Below are positions 15,822 through 22,149 of a stretch of DNA of 25,627 nt, in pieces; within the stretch, counting starts at the first letter, position 1, and every line of letters starts with the position of its first letter. A program made the position numbers and the translations under genes. Under the pieces are notes generated by a model that did no database searches, was not told the origin of the DNA, and saw nothing but the letters and a program-made list of their open reading frames with translations. Origin of the DNA: an uncultured Lachnospiraceae bacterium (GTDB lineage Bacteria > Bacillota > Clostridia > Lachnospirales > Lachnospiraceae); the NCBI GenBank assembly GCA_910577825.1, contig CAJTOK010000015.1:30943-56569 (forward strand). The letters are read 5' to 3'.

Positions 15822-16751
15822 TTATGACATTTCTTCTATCCCTTCTATAAATTCTTTTACCTCCTGCCATGCCTGTTTTGACTCCGGCAGCAAATCCAGT
15901 GCCATCTGGAATACATGGAACATCCCTTCATAGACATTTAACTTTACACTGCACCCTGCTTCCTCCGCCTTCTTTGCAGCATCTACAGAGTCGCTTAAAA
16001 GCATTTCAACACTCCCTGCCTGGAAAAGCATAGGCATAAGCCCGTTAAAATCACCAAAAAGCGGTGATATATACGGGTTATCTGGTTCATTATTCCCAAT
16101 ATACTCACCATTATAAATCATGCTTTCCCTTGTATTGCCAAAAAGCGGGTCAAGTTCATAATTGGTTTCATATGACGAGCCTGATGCTGTTAAATCTGTC
16201 CATGGCGACATAAGCACCATTGCCGCAGGCAGGTCTGTATTATTGTCTTTAAGGTACATTGCAAGGGCAAGGGCAAGCCCTCCTCCTGCTGAATCACCTG
16301 CAACTATAATATCACTGCCTTTATATCCAAGCCCCATAAGCCATTTATACGCTGTAACCGTATCCTCAAGCGCTGCCGGGTAAGGGTCTTCTGGTGCAAC
16401 ACGGTAATCTATTGTAAGCACCTTTATGCCGCCCCTCATATCACTGTAATATCTGGCAAAACTCCTGTATACATTCCTCATCCTGCCAATATAGCCGCCG
16501 CCATGCAGCTGCAGCAGGACATATCCTGAATTTACTTCAGGGGGCGTTAAAAGTTCCATATCAAATTTTTTCATCTTTATTTTAAGCATTGAATAGCCGG
16601 ACGGGCATTTCCATGGCGGCTCTACAAGCCGGCGCCTGAAAGTGCCTTTCTTTATGCCTGGCCCGATAAGATGGTCAGATGTTGCAATATTAATAAGCTG
16701 CCGTACTATTTTCGCCTGGAGGCTTATGCTGCCATTCTTCTTTATATCCAT
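15822..16751 (-). CDS. Alpha/beta hydrolase, HSL-type esterase/lipase
   Basis: A 309-residue hydrolase of the hormone-sensitive-lipase group. The oxyanion-hole motif HGGGYIG is at residues 83-89, the nucleophile elbow GDSAGGG at 152-158 (S154), and the acid and base of the triad are likely D254 (MLLSDS) and H279 (EGMFHVF). No signal peptide is seen, so it is cytoplasmic. It should cleave short-chain esters or remove acyl groups. AGGA four bases before the ATG supports the start. It follows the zinc-ribbon membrane protein by 24 bases and probably shares its transcript; with the acyltransferase upstream it suggests ester or acyl-group metabolism. Confidence 0.9.
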   Translation of the reverse strand: MDIKKNGSISLQAKIVRQLINIATSDHLIGPGIKKGTFRRRLVEPPWKCPSGYSMLKIKMKKFDMELLTPPEVNSGYVLLQLHGGGYIGRMRNVYRSFARYYSDMRGGIKVLTIDYRVAPEDPYPAALEDTVTAYKWLMGLGYKGSDIIVAGDSAGGGLALALAMYLKDNNTDLPAAMVLMSPWTDLTASGSSYETNYELDPLFGNTRESMIYNGEYIGNNEPDNPYISPLFGDFNGLMPMLFQAGSVEMLLSDSVDAAKKAEEAGCSVKLNVYEGMFHVFQMALDLLPESKQAWQEVKEFIEGIEEMS

Positions 16752-16775
16752 TTTATCCTGTTCCTTTTATCTTTT

Positions 16776-17441
16776 TTATATATAAAACCTTCTTTTAAGT
16801 TCACTTTTTGCTTTTTTATCCCCTATTACAAGGCATGATGTAAAAATTACTGCGGAAACCCCGAATGTCACCCACGGCAGCACAGGCCCGCTTACAAGCC
16901 CTGCAAGATAAAGCGCCATGTGTATTATGCTTATTGCCAGTGTAAATATCTGCATTAAGAGGTAACTCTGCCAGTTATTGAAGTTAATCACCATACATAA
17001 TAATATTACCACATCCAGTAAAAGTATAATTAACGGAATACCCATATTAAACGACCAGCCGCTAAAACCAAGTGCAAAATCAATGACCACCACCAGAAGC
17101 ATTGCCCCAAGCATCTGTACAAAGATTTTTTTAATATGGCCGTTTCTTTTATTTATGGTATACTGTAAAGTAAGTATTATATAAAATATTGCGCCTCCTG
17201 TTATAATTGACCATTTTATCCCGTAATAATTATAATAATTTACAACTGCCAGGATTATTTCCAGGACTATCCCGAAATAACTTGCAATATTTATAATTCT
17301 CTTTAACATCCTTGTCTTATTCCTGATATCTGGATAAATATTTCCTGCGCCGCCATCATCACCAGATAAAACCATGCCGCAAAACAGGCATCTTGTTGCT
17401 TCATCATTAATGGCGACGCCACATTTTTTACATTTATTCAT
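16776..17441 (-). CDS. Zinc-ribbon membrane protein (DUF6320-like)
   Basis: A 221-residue protein. A short zinc ribbon at the N-terminus has four cysteines (C4, C7, C18, C21: CKKCG and CLFCG). It is followed by about six hydrophobic membrane spans and a basic tail. From memory this matches DUF6320 proteins, often found next to acyltransferase genes in Firmicutes. Function is unknown. The start at 17441 has GGAG 6 bases upstream; a longer in-frame start at 17453 has none. It overlaps the end of the acyltransferase gene by 8 bases, which implies coupling and a shared task, perhaps as membrane partner or transporter. Confidence 0.75.
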   Translation of the reverse strand: MNKCKKCGVAINDEATRCLFCGMVLSGDDGGAGNIYPDIRNKTRMLKRIINIASYFGIVLEIILAVVNYYNYYGIKWSIITGGAIFYIILTLQYTINKRNGHIKKIFVQMLGAMLLVVVIDFALGFSGWSFNMGIPLIILLLDVVILLCMVINFNNWQSYLLMQIFTLAISIIHMALYLAGLVSGPVLPWVTFGVSAVIFTSCLVIGDKKAKSELKRRFYI

Positions 17442-18717
17442 AGTACACTCCATTGCTTTCTATTGTTACATGTACACCATGCTCCACAAGCAGCGTAAAA
17501 AAGCGCCGTTGTATTGATACATCTGCCAGTATTGATGTAAATGTAAAAACCAGTTCCCCGTTATATGAAACTACTGCCCCTTTAATATTCTGCCCTGTGG
17601 ACACAGATATCATTGAATAGAAACGTTTTACATAATCTTTATAAGCATCATCTATTGCTATATTCCCTATATTAGTAAGCGTAGTAGTCCCAGCCCTTGC
17701 AGAAGACCTGTACACAAACCTCATTGCTATTTTCTTAATAAAAAACGGGACTGAACGCAGGAATATATTCTTCTGGTTGGAAACATTGTATGAAAAAAGT
17801 TCCTCAAGATGTTCTTTATTTATCTGGTTTTTAAGGCTTGCCTTTATTTTGTCAAGCACTTCTTCAAATGTATAATCATCCTTTTCAGGCTTAAAAAGCG
17901 CACTTACCATTACAAAGAAATTCCTTGTGGTCATTGAATCAAAGTATGGGCGTAAATTTACAGGCACACATACAACAACAGGCCGTAAAGACGGCTGCCC
18001 ATGCAGGTATTCACAGAAAACCGAATATGCCAGAAGCCCTGTAAGGTATTCATTAATGCTTGCGCCAAAGCTTCTGCCTGCTTCCTTTACTTCCTTAAGC
18101 GGCATATAACCGTGTATAATGCCAAGCTCCCCGGCTTCCAGTTTCTCACCCCTTACCTCAACAGCCCTCGCTGTCTTATAACCTTTTGCATGGCTTTTAC
18201 GGTAATTTTTAAGGTAACTGTCCTCTGTATTAAGCGAAGTAACATCAGACAGCCCGTCCTCCTGCTCACCTGCTATATCCGGATGCCGCAGCCGCAGGTA
18301 CTGGTACACCAGTTCCCTTAGGAAATTAATCCCTCCCATCCCGTCAGCAAGCACATGGAACACTTCAAGGTTAATCCTTCTCTTATAATAAGTCACCCTG
18401 AAAAGATAGTTATTATTGGCATATGGTTCAATATACCTGCATGGATAATCATTCTCTTCCTCAACAAACGGTGCCCTTTTATCATTTGTTTCAAAATAAT
18501 ACCAGAAAACCCCTTTCCTCATATGGACATTAAATGTATCAAAACCAGGAAGCACCATATCAAGGGCCTTCTGCAGTGTATTCCTGTCAACCTCCTCATT
18601 TAAATCAACTGCTATCCTGTATACATTAGTCATTGTATGCGTTGCAATAGCTGGAAAAAGATTAGCTGTATTATCAAGCTTCTGCCAGTTTGCACTGTTA
18701 TTCTTTCTTTTATACAT
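17434..18717 (-). CDS. Condensation-domain / alcohol acetyltransferase-like protein
   Basis: A 427-residue member of the chloramphenicol-acetyltransferase-like superfamily (condensation, wax-ester synthase, alcohol acetyltransferase types). It opens WQKLDNTANLFPAIA, and the active-site motif HVLADG (FHVLADGMGG, H121 and D125) is followed by the FINEYLTG-type and RNFFVMVSA segments. Such enzymes transfer an acyl group to an alcohol or amine. The acceptor is unknown. An in-frame TTG at 18774 would add 19 residues, but those codons coincide with an IS-end-like hairpin and have only a weak AGG, so the ATG at 18717 is preferred; its own ribosome site is also weak (AGG close to ATG). It is the first gene of the cargo operon. 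Confidence 0.8.
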   Translation of the reverse strand: MYKRKNNSANWQKLDNTANLFPAIATHTMTNVYRIAVDLNEEVDRNTLQKALDMVLPGFDTFNVHMRKGVFWYYFETNDKRAPFVEEENDYPCRYIEPYANNNYLFRVTYYKRRINLEVFHVLADGMGGINFLRELVYQYLRLRHPDIAGEQEDGLSDVTSLNTEDSYLKNYRKSHAKGYKTARAVEVRGEKLEAGELGIIHGYMPLKEVKEAGRSFGASINEYLTGLLAYSVFCEYLHGQPSLRPVVVCVPVNLRPYFDSMTTRNFFVMVSALFKPEKDDYTFEEVLDKIKASLKNQINKEHLEELFSYNVSNQKNIFLRSVPFFIKKIAMRFVYRSSARAGTTTLTNIGNIAIDDAYKDYVKRFYSMISVSTGQNIKGAVVSYNGELVFTFTSILADVSIQRRFFTLLVEHGVHVTIESNGVYYE

Positions 18718-18740
18718 ACGCCTAAAACAAAACCTTTCTT

Positions 18741-18798
18741 TGGCACTCCCAGGGCTAAAGCCCAGGGGATTCAAGTGTAGCCTGGTAACTTATGCTAC
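18741..18798 (-). repeat. IS200/IS605-type right-end / omega-RNA-like hairpin relic
   Basis: Read on the minus strand, there is a stem GTAGC (18798-18794) with GCTAC (18781-18777), then TTGAATCCCC, then a strong hairpin CCC-t-GGGCT/AGCCC-t-GGG (18767-18748) with a two-base loop, ending GGGAGTGCCA. This closely resembles, from memory, the right end of IS605-family (tnpB) elements in Firmicutes, which is also the 3' scaffold of the omega RNA. No tnpA or tnpB is present here. Confidence 0.5.
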
Positions 18799-18821
18799 CC
18801 TTATAATTACTATACTGGAAT

Positions 18822-18850
18822 ATTATAACATCTTTTCTTTATAATTGGAA
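18822..18850 (-). promoter_or_regulatory. Promoter for the element's operon or hairpin RNA
   Basis: Minus strand TTCCAA (18850-18845), a 17-base spacer and TATAAT (18827-18822) with an extended TG. The -35 is poor and the -10 perfect. It could drive the acyltransferase and downstream genes, possibly through to the recombinases, since no clear terminator is seen between them. Confidence 0.5.
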
Positions 18851-18909
18851 CCAGCATACCAGATATTACTAAAAAATCCTTCTGCGGCATTTTTTACAAA
18901 CTATAACAG

Positions 18910-18917
18910 ACACCAGC
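18910..18917 (+). repeat. Right terminal inverted repeat / right attachment junction
   Basis: ACACCAGC directly before CCCCG (18918-18922). In an excised circle the two ends would meet as two perfect 8-base arms around CCCC, which is a plausible serine-recombinase attachment site with a CC core. Confidence 0.75.
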
Positions 18918-19125
18918 CCCCGAATATATAATAGTCCATGACGGGCCTCCTTCCGACAGCAGTGCCAGGAATTATTATGTTAAATACAAAGATTATATTA
19001 AAAATGTTGCCTCCAGTGAAATCTATGCCACATGGCCTGAAGCAACCCTGTATGCCAACATACTTGCTATACAGTCTATAACACTGAACCGGGTTTATAC
19101 TGAATGGTCGCATTGTATATATTAA
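18918..19125 (+). pseudogene. SleC-like gene, middle part (interrupted on both sides)
   Basis: Continuation of the gene that begins at 13408. Read from CCC at 18919, it gives PEYIIVHDGPPSDSSARNYY, then VKYKDYIKNVASSEIYATWP, EATLYANILAIQSITLNRVY and TEW, the start of the SpoIID/SleC-like catalytic domain. After TEW (TGG at 19105-19107) it diverges into SHCIY and stops at 19123-19125. It has no start codon of its own; the frame upstream is closed by TAA at 18904-18906 inside the element. The 3' remainder (the rest of the catalytic domain and peptidoglycan-binding repeats in relatives) is not in the window. Its end overlaps the 3' end of the large recombinase by 4 bases. Confidence 0.75.
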
Positions 19126-20822
19126 TCAGGGTTACTAATATTATTCTTTTCCTCCGTATGTTTATTATTTAAATGTATGTTTTCTAAATTAATTTTAAAT
19201 TGTATCCTGATTACCTCATTAGCCAGATATACTTTATCAACCAGCCTGTTAATTAAAATACGTTTTGTTTCCCTGTCTGCATTATAAAATACATCTTTCC
19301 ATGTTGGTATCATTTCACAAATATCATTCCAGTCCTTATAATTAATCTTCATATTTTCATATTGCAGCAGCAGCTTATCTAATTCACTTTGGGTATTATT
19401 TTTCTTTTGCTCAAATTTTTTAATAGTATCTGAAATAATTTCAACGCTTAACGGATATTGTCCAGTCATTGCTTCTGGTATATGTTCTTTCATTACCTCA
19501 ATACTTTTTATATCCTTTTGTATTTCCTGTTTTAAGCTGTTTATTTTATTTTTTACAGTATCTTTCTCCTTTTTATTATTATCTAATATCTGCTGCAATA
19601 TTGAAGTATCATCTTGCAATTTAGAAATATAATCTGCAAGATATTTAAATACAATGCCTTCAAATTTATCTCCTTTAAACTGCCTTGTTTTATCATGTGG
19701 TATCCCTATTACTGCATTCTGGCATTTATATACAGGTGTTTTGCTCGCCCTCTTTTCACCTGTACTTTTTATTGTCCAGTAATTGTATTTACTTCCATTG
19801 GTTAATTTACCACCACAATAACCACAATAAGCTACATCTATTAATGGTAACATTCCATCATTACGTGTCAGGACTTTAACACCTTTTTCTTCTAATGTAT
19901 TTTTATATTTAACTGACCTGTTTGTTCTTTTCTTTTGTACCTTATTCCAAAAACCAATATCAATAATCACAATGTCTTCATTAACATCATCTGAATAAAT
20001 CCAGTCATCACTTCCTATTGTATGGTATTTGCCATCTATTTTTTCTCTTCTTTTATACGCAGTAATTCCACAATAAATAGGATTTGTCAGTATACTTGTT
20101 ATAGTCCCGGATTTCCAGAAATCATTTGGTGCTAATTCTTTATACTTTTTATCTTCATTAAGAATTTTTGCAATTTTAGCTGAACCAAATTCTTTATCAA
20201 AAGATAAATTATAAATATGCTTTACCACACCTGCCTGTTCTGGAATAACTTCCAGTTTATGCAGTGCCCTTCCATGCTTGCTTATTTCATTTGATAAGAC
20301 TAACTGATAGCCATATGGGGCTTTACCACCCATAAATTTGCCCTGCCTGGCTAACTTACATGCTGTATCCTTTACCCTCTGCCCTGTATCAGAGCTGCTT
20401 TTCTGTGCATTGCCATATCTAAGGGCAAGCATCATCTGTCCCATAATATCATCATTTTCAGGAGAAATACATCCATCTTTAGTAGTATATACATCTACCC
20501 CGTAATTTTTAAGCTGCATTACATACGCCCCAATTTCCCACATTCTCCTGCCAATCCTGTCATCTTTATATACAACTAAAATATCATACTCTTTATTTGC
20601 TGCATCTTTTAAAGCTTCCTGTAATACATTCCTGTCTTTGACAGGATTTTTATATCCACTAATACCACCTTCAAAATATTCCTTATTATCTAGTATCCAG
20701 TTATCATGCTTTGAAATATAATCTTTATTAATATCCCTTTGTACATTTAAATCTCCATCAGCATCTAATTGCTGGTTTGAACTAACCCTTAATAACATCC
20801 TCACTATTTTCATATTATTCAT
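19122..20822 (-). CDS. Large serine recombinase (integrase)
   Basis: A 566-residue serine integrase. The catalytic domain (residues about 5-155) contains MLLRVSSNQQ with nucleophile S14, GGISGYKNPVKDR, and VVYKDDRIGRRMWEIGAY. The recombinase domain (about 160-300) has GGKAPYGYQL and ITSILTNPIYCGI. A zinc ribbon has C333 and C336 (YCGYCGGKL) and C367. A long coiled coil (about 415-495) precedes the C-terminal part, as expected for control of direction. GGAG 10 bases before the ATG sets the start. The gene is much more AT-rich than the uppP-fhs region, a sign of recent transfer. It probably integrated the second element into the SleC-like gene. Confidence 0.93.
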   Translation of the reverse strand: MNNMKIVRMLLRVSSNQQLDADGDLNVQRDINKDYISKHDNWILDNKEYFEGGISGYKNPVKDRNVLQEALKDAANKEYDILVVYKDDRIGRRMWEIGAYVMQLKNYGVDVYTTKDGCISPENDDIMGQMMLALRYGNAQKSSSDTGQRVKDTACKLARQGKFMGGKAPYGYQLVLSNEISKHGRALHKLEVIPEQAGVVKHIYNLSFDKEFGSAKIAKILNEDKKYKELAPNDFWKSGTITSILTNPIYCGITAYKRREKIDGKYHTIGSDDWIYSDDVNEDIVIIDIGFWNKVQKKRTNRSVKYKNTLEEKGVKVLTRNDGMLPLIDVAYCGYCGGKLTNGSKYNYWTIKSTGEKRASKTPVYKCQNAVIGIPHDKTRQFKGDKFEGIVFKYLADYISKLQDDTSILQQILDNNKKEKDTVKNKINSLKQEIQKDIKSIEVMKEHIPEAMTGQYPLSVEIISDTIKKFEQKKNNTQSELDKLLLQYENMKINYKDWNDICEMIPTWKDVFYNADRETKRILINRLVDKVYLANEVIRIQFKINLENIHLNNKHTEEKNNISNPD

Positions 20823-20873
20823 GTAATTCTTCTCCTATATATTTTATTATCTATATTTTTAAACATAAAAAAT

Positions 20874-20912
20874 GTAGTATATACAAATATGTTTTTAATT
20901 TGTATATACTAC
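20874..20912 (-). terminator. 15-base perfect inverted repeat before the large recombinase
   Basis: GTAGTATATACAAAT (20874-20888) and its exact reverse complement (20898-20912) flank a 9-base loop. On the minus strand the hairpin is followed by CATTTTTT, so it can act as an intrinsic terminator after the 57-residue gene. It sits about 50 bases ahead of the recombinase start, so it may instead be an operator or attenuator controlling recombinase expression. Confidence 0.55.
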
Positions 20913-20926
20913 TACACTATAATATT

Positions 20927-21100
20927 CTATTTATTAATTTGCAATAATAATTCATTATTCATTATTTTTTTTATTTCTTTAATTATATCATTATCTCTTT
21001 CTTCATTTTGTTTTGGAATTTCTATTATTACCTTTATATCACAATCGTGATATTTATGTATGATTTTATTATACATTATATAATCATCCCCTTTTTTCAT
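20927..21100 (-). CDS. 57-residue protein upstream of the large recombinase
   Basis: A small charged protein starting MKKGDDYIMYNKIIHKYHDC and ending in NNELLLQINK, with a middle region rich in Glu, Asp, Lys and Ile that could form strand-helix structure. No named family is recognised. The frame is closed by TAG at 20927-20929. AAGG lies very close to the ATG, with a second AGGTG about 11 bases off; an inner ATG (residue 9) is also possible. It lies upstream of the recombinase on the same strand, a place where directionality factors or regulators occur. Sensible residue content in such AT-rich DNA favours a real gene. Confidence 0.5.
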   Translation of the reverse strand: MKKGDDYIMYNKIIHKYHDCDIKVIIEIPKQNEERDNDIIKEIKKIMNNELLLQINK

Positions 21101-21169
21101 TTCCTTTTTTTCACCTTTTTATTTTTTTAATATTTTATTTCTAAAAAAACAATTTATAACATATTTTTT

Positions 21170-21256
21170 CTCGGACTAAAGCCAAATCCGGTAAGCGGTT
21201 CTGCAGTCATTATGCTTGGGATTATAAACGCCGTTTTTTCTGGCCTTGCCGTTTAG
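21170..21256 (+). pseudogene. Possible 3' end of a membrane-protein gene
   Basis: Twenty-eight codons in frame, starting LGLKPNPVSGSAVIMLGI and ending SGLAV with a TAG stop (21254-21256). The segment is hydrophobic and clearly richer in GC than the DNA on either side. No start codon or ribosome site is associated. It reads like the C-terminal tail of a membrane protein whose upstream part is missing, perhaps cut by an insertion. Family not recognised; chance translation is possible. Confidence 0.3.
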
Positions 21257-21265
21257 TTTTACAAC

Positions 21266-21299
21266 GAAAAAGCAGTGGCGTTTTTATATTGCCACTGCT
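21266..21299 (-). terminator. Terminator after the methyltransferase gene
   Basis: The stem AGCAGTGGC (21271-21279) pairs with GCCACTGCT (21291-21299). Read on the minus strand it is followed by TTTTTCG. It lies about 50 bases after the methyltransferase stop. Confidence 0.8.
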
Positions 21300-21347
21300 C
21301 AAAATATTTGTGTTGAAATGTTTTATGTCATCTCGGTAAACGGGAAT

Positions 21348-22103
21348 TTATAAAGGCTTCCGTACTAAATATAATGGTATCGTATCTGCAATTACAATCT
21401 CATTTCCTGCTGCCTCAATTACTTTTCTAATACCTGCGTAAAAATTCGATTTATATGGTTCATCTAAAGTTATATGTTCACAGTGAGTGCTAATATAACA
21501 AATATATTCATCTGCATTCAGTTTCCGCACATTTTTCCACTCTTTGTATTCCAAATTCTCAAACCCATAATTAAGAACATTTTCATAGTCCATCTTACAA
21601 TTATATTTTTGCTTTACACGGAAGTATTTATCGTACACTTTTTCAATCTCATCTTTTAAAGCCGGGTTTGTACTTGCATCATTAGAGCGGGTCATAAACA
21701 TAGCAAGATAACCTCCTGGTTTTAGCATACTATATGTTTTCGTAAATGCTATTTCTTCTGGAATCCATTGTATTGTAGCTGCCGAATATACTAAATCATA
21801 TATATTTTCATTAAAACTATATTTCTCAAAATCTGCATTTACAATATGAAAGTTCTGATAGCAGCCAAACTTATCTTTCATCAAAGAAGAGAAATTTTCT
21901 CCAAGCTCAATTGCAGTATAGTCACACCCTGTTTTTAATATAGGCTCTGTTGCCTGGCCCGTTCCAGGCCCGATTTCAAGTACTTTCTTTTCTGGATTTA
22001 ATCCGCATATAATTTCCAGTTCTTGAAATAACTCTTTACAATATCTTGGTCTATACTTGTCAAAGCTTTCTGGTATTTTATCAAATGTTTTACGAAAATC
22101 CAT
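21348..22103 (-). CDS. Class I SAM-dependent methyltransferase
   Basis: A 251-residue methyltransferase of the Methyltransf_11/25 type. The SAM-binding motif I is VLEIGPGTGQ (residues 41-50), followed by the acidic end of strand 2 (YTAIELGENF), then NADFEKYSF and the motif IV-like IYDLVYSAATIQWIPEE, with LKPGGYLAMF as the post-motif strand. The N-terminus (SFDKYRPRYCKELF) is typical of small-molecule methyltransferases in this group. The substrate is unknown. AGGA precedes the ATG. It follows the 239-residue gene by 46 bases and shares the terminator at 21266-21299. Confidence 0.9.
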   Translation of the reverse strand: MDFRKTFDKIPESFDKYRPRYCKELFQELEIICGLNPEKKVLEIGPGTGQATEPILKTGCDYTAIELGENFSSLMKDKFGCYQNFHIVNADFEKYSFNENIYDLVYSAATIQWIPEEIAFTKTYSMLKPGGYLAMFMTRSNDASTNPALKDEIEKVYDKYFRVKQKYNCKMDYENVLNYGFENLEYKEWKNVRKLNADEYICYISTHCEHITLDEPYKSNFYAGIRKVIEAAGNEIVIADTIPLYLVRKPL

Positions 22104-22149
22104 TTTTTTTATCCTTTCATTAAAATTGAAAAAACTATAACTATTGCTG

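Larger units (their letters stand above)
13900..18921. mobile_element. 5,022-bp intervening element inside the SleC-like gene
   Basis: The boundaries come from rejoining the split gene. CCCCG occurs at 13896-13900 on the left and 18918-18922 on the right. Removing the DNA between equivalent bases gives ATC CCC GAA TAT, restoring V-I-P-E-Y in frame (5,022 is divisible by three). Just inside the ends lie GCTGGTGT (13900-13907) and its reverse complement ACACCAGC (18910-18917). All six genes inside are on the minus strand: acyltransferase, zinc-ribbon membrane protein, esterase, a 70-residue protein and two serine recombinases. It looks like a site-specific integrative element of the skin type. 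Base composition is close to the host side, which suggests a long stay or a related donor. Excision has not been shown. Confidence 0.8.
19108..21169. mobile_element. Second recombinase-bearing insertion (minimum extent; right end uncertain)
   Basis: The left end is placed where the SleC-like protein leaves its expected sequence (after TGG at 19105-19107), 15 bases from the stop of a large serine recombinase, a usual place for such an end. The right end is not known. A sharp change to higher GC near 21170 might mark it, but the DNA beyond is not the missing part of the SleC-like gene. Either the element continues past 25627, or a later rearrangement replaced the right flank. Confidence 0.45.

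Noticed and set aside
18718..18774. N-terminal extension of the acyltransferase from a TTG
   Set aside because: These codons coincide with the IS-end-like hairpin, have only a weak ribosome site, and relatives begin near the later ATG.
18901..19113. Minus-strand 70-residue frame opposite the SleC-like middle part
   Set aside because: The plus strand encodes clearly conserved protein there; the minus frame has no family match and no ribosome site.
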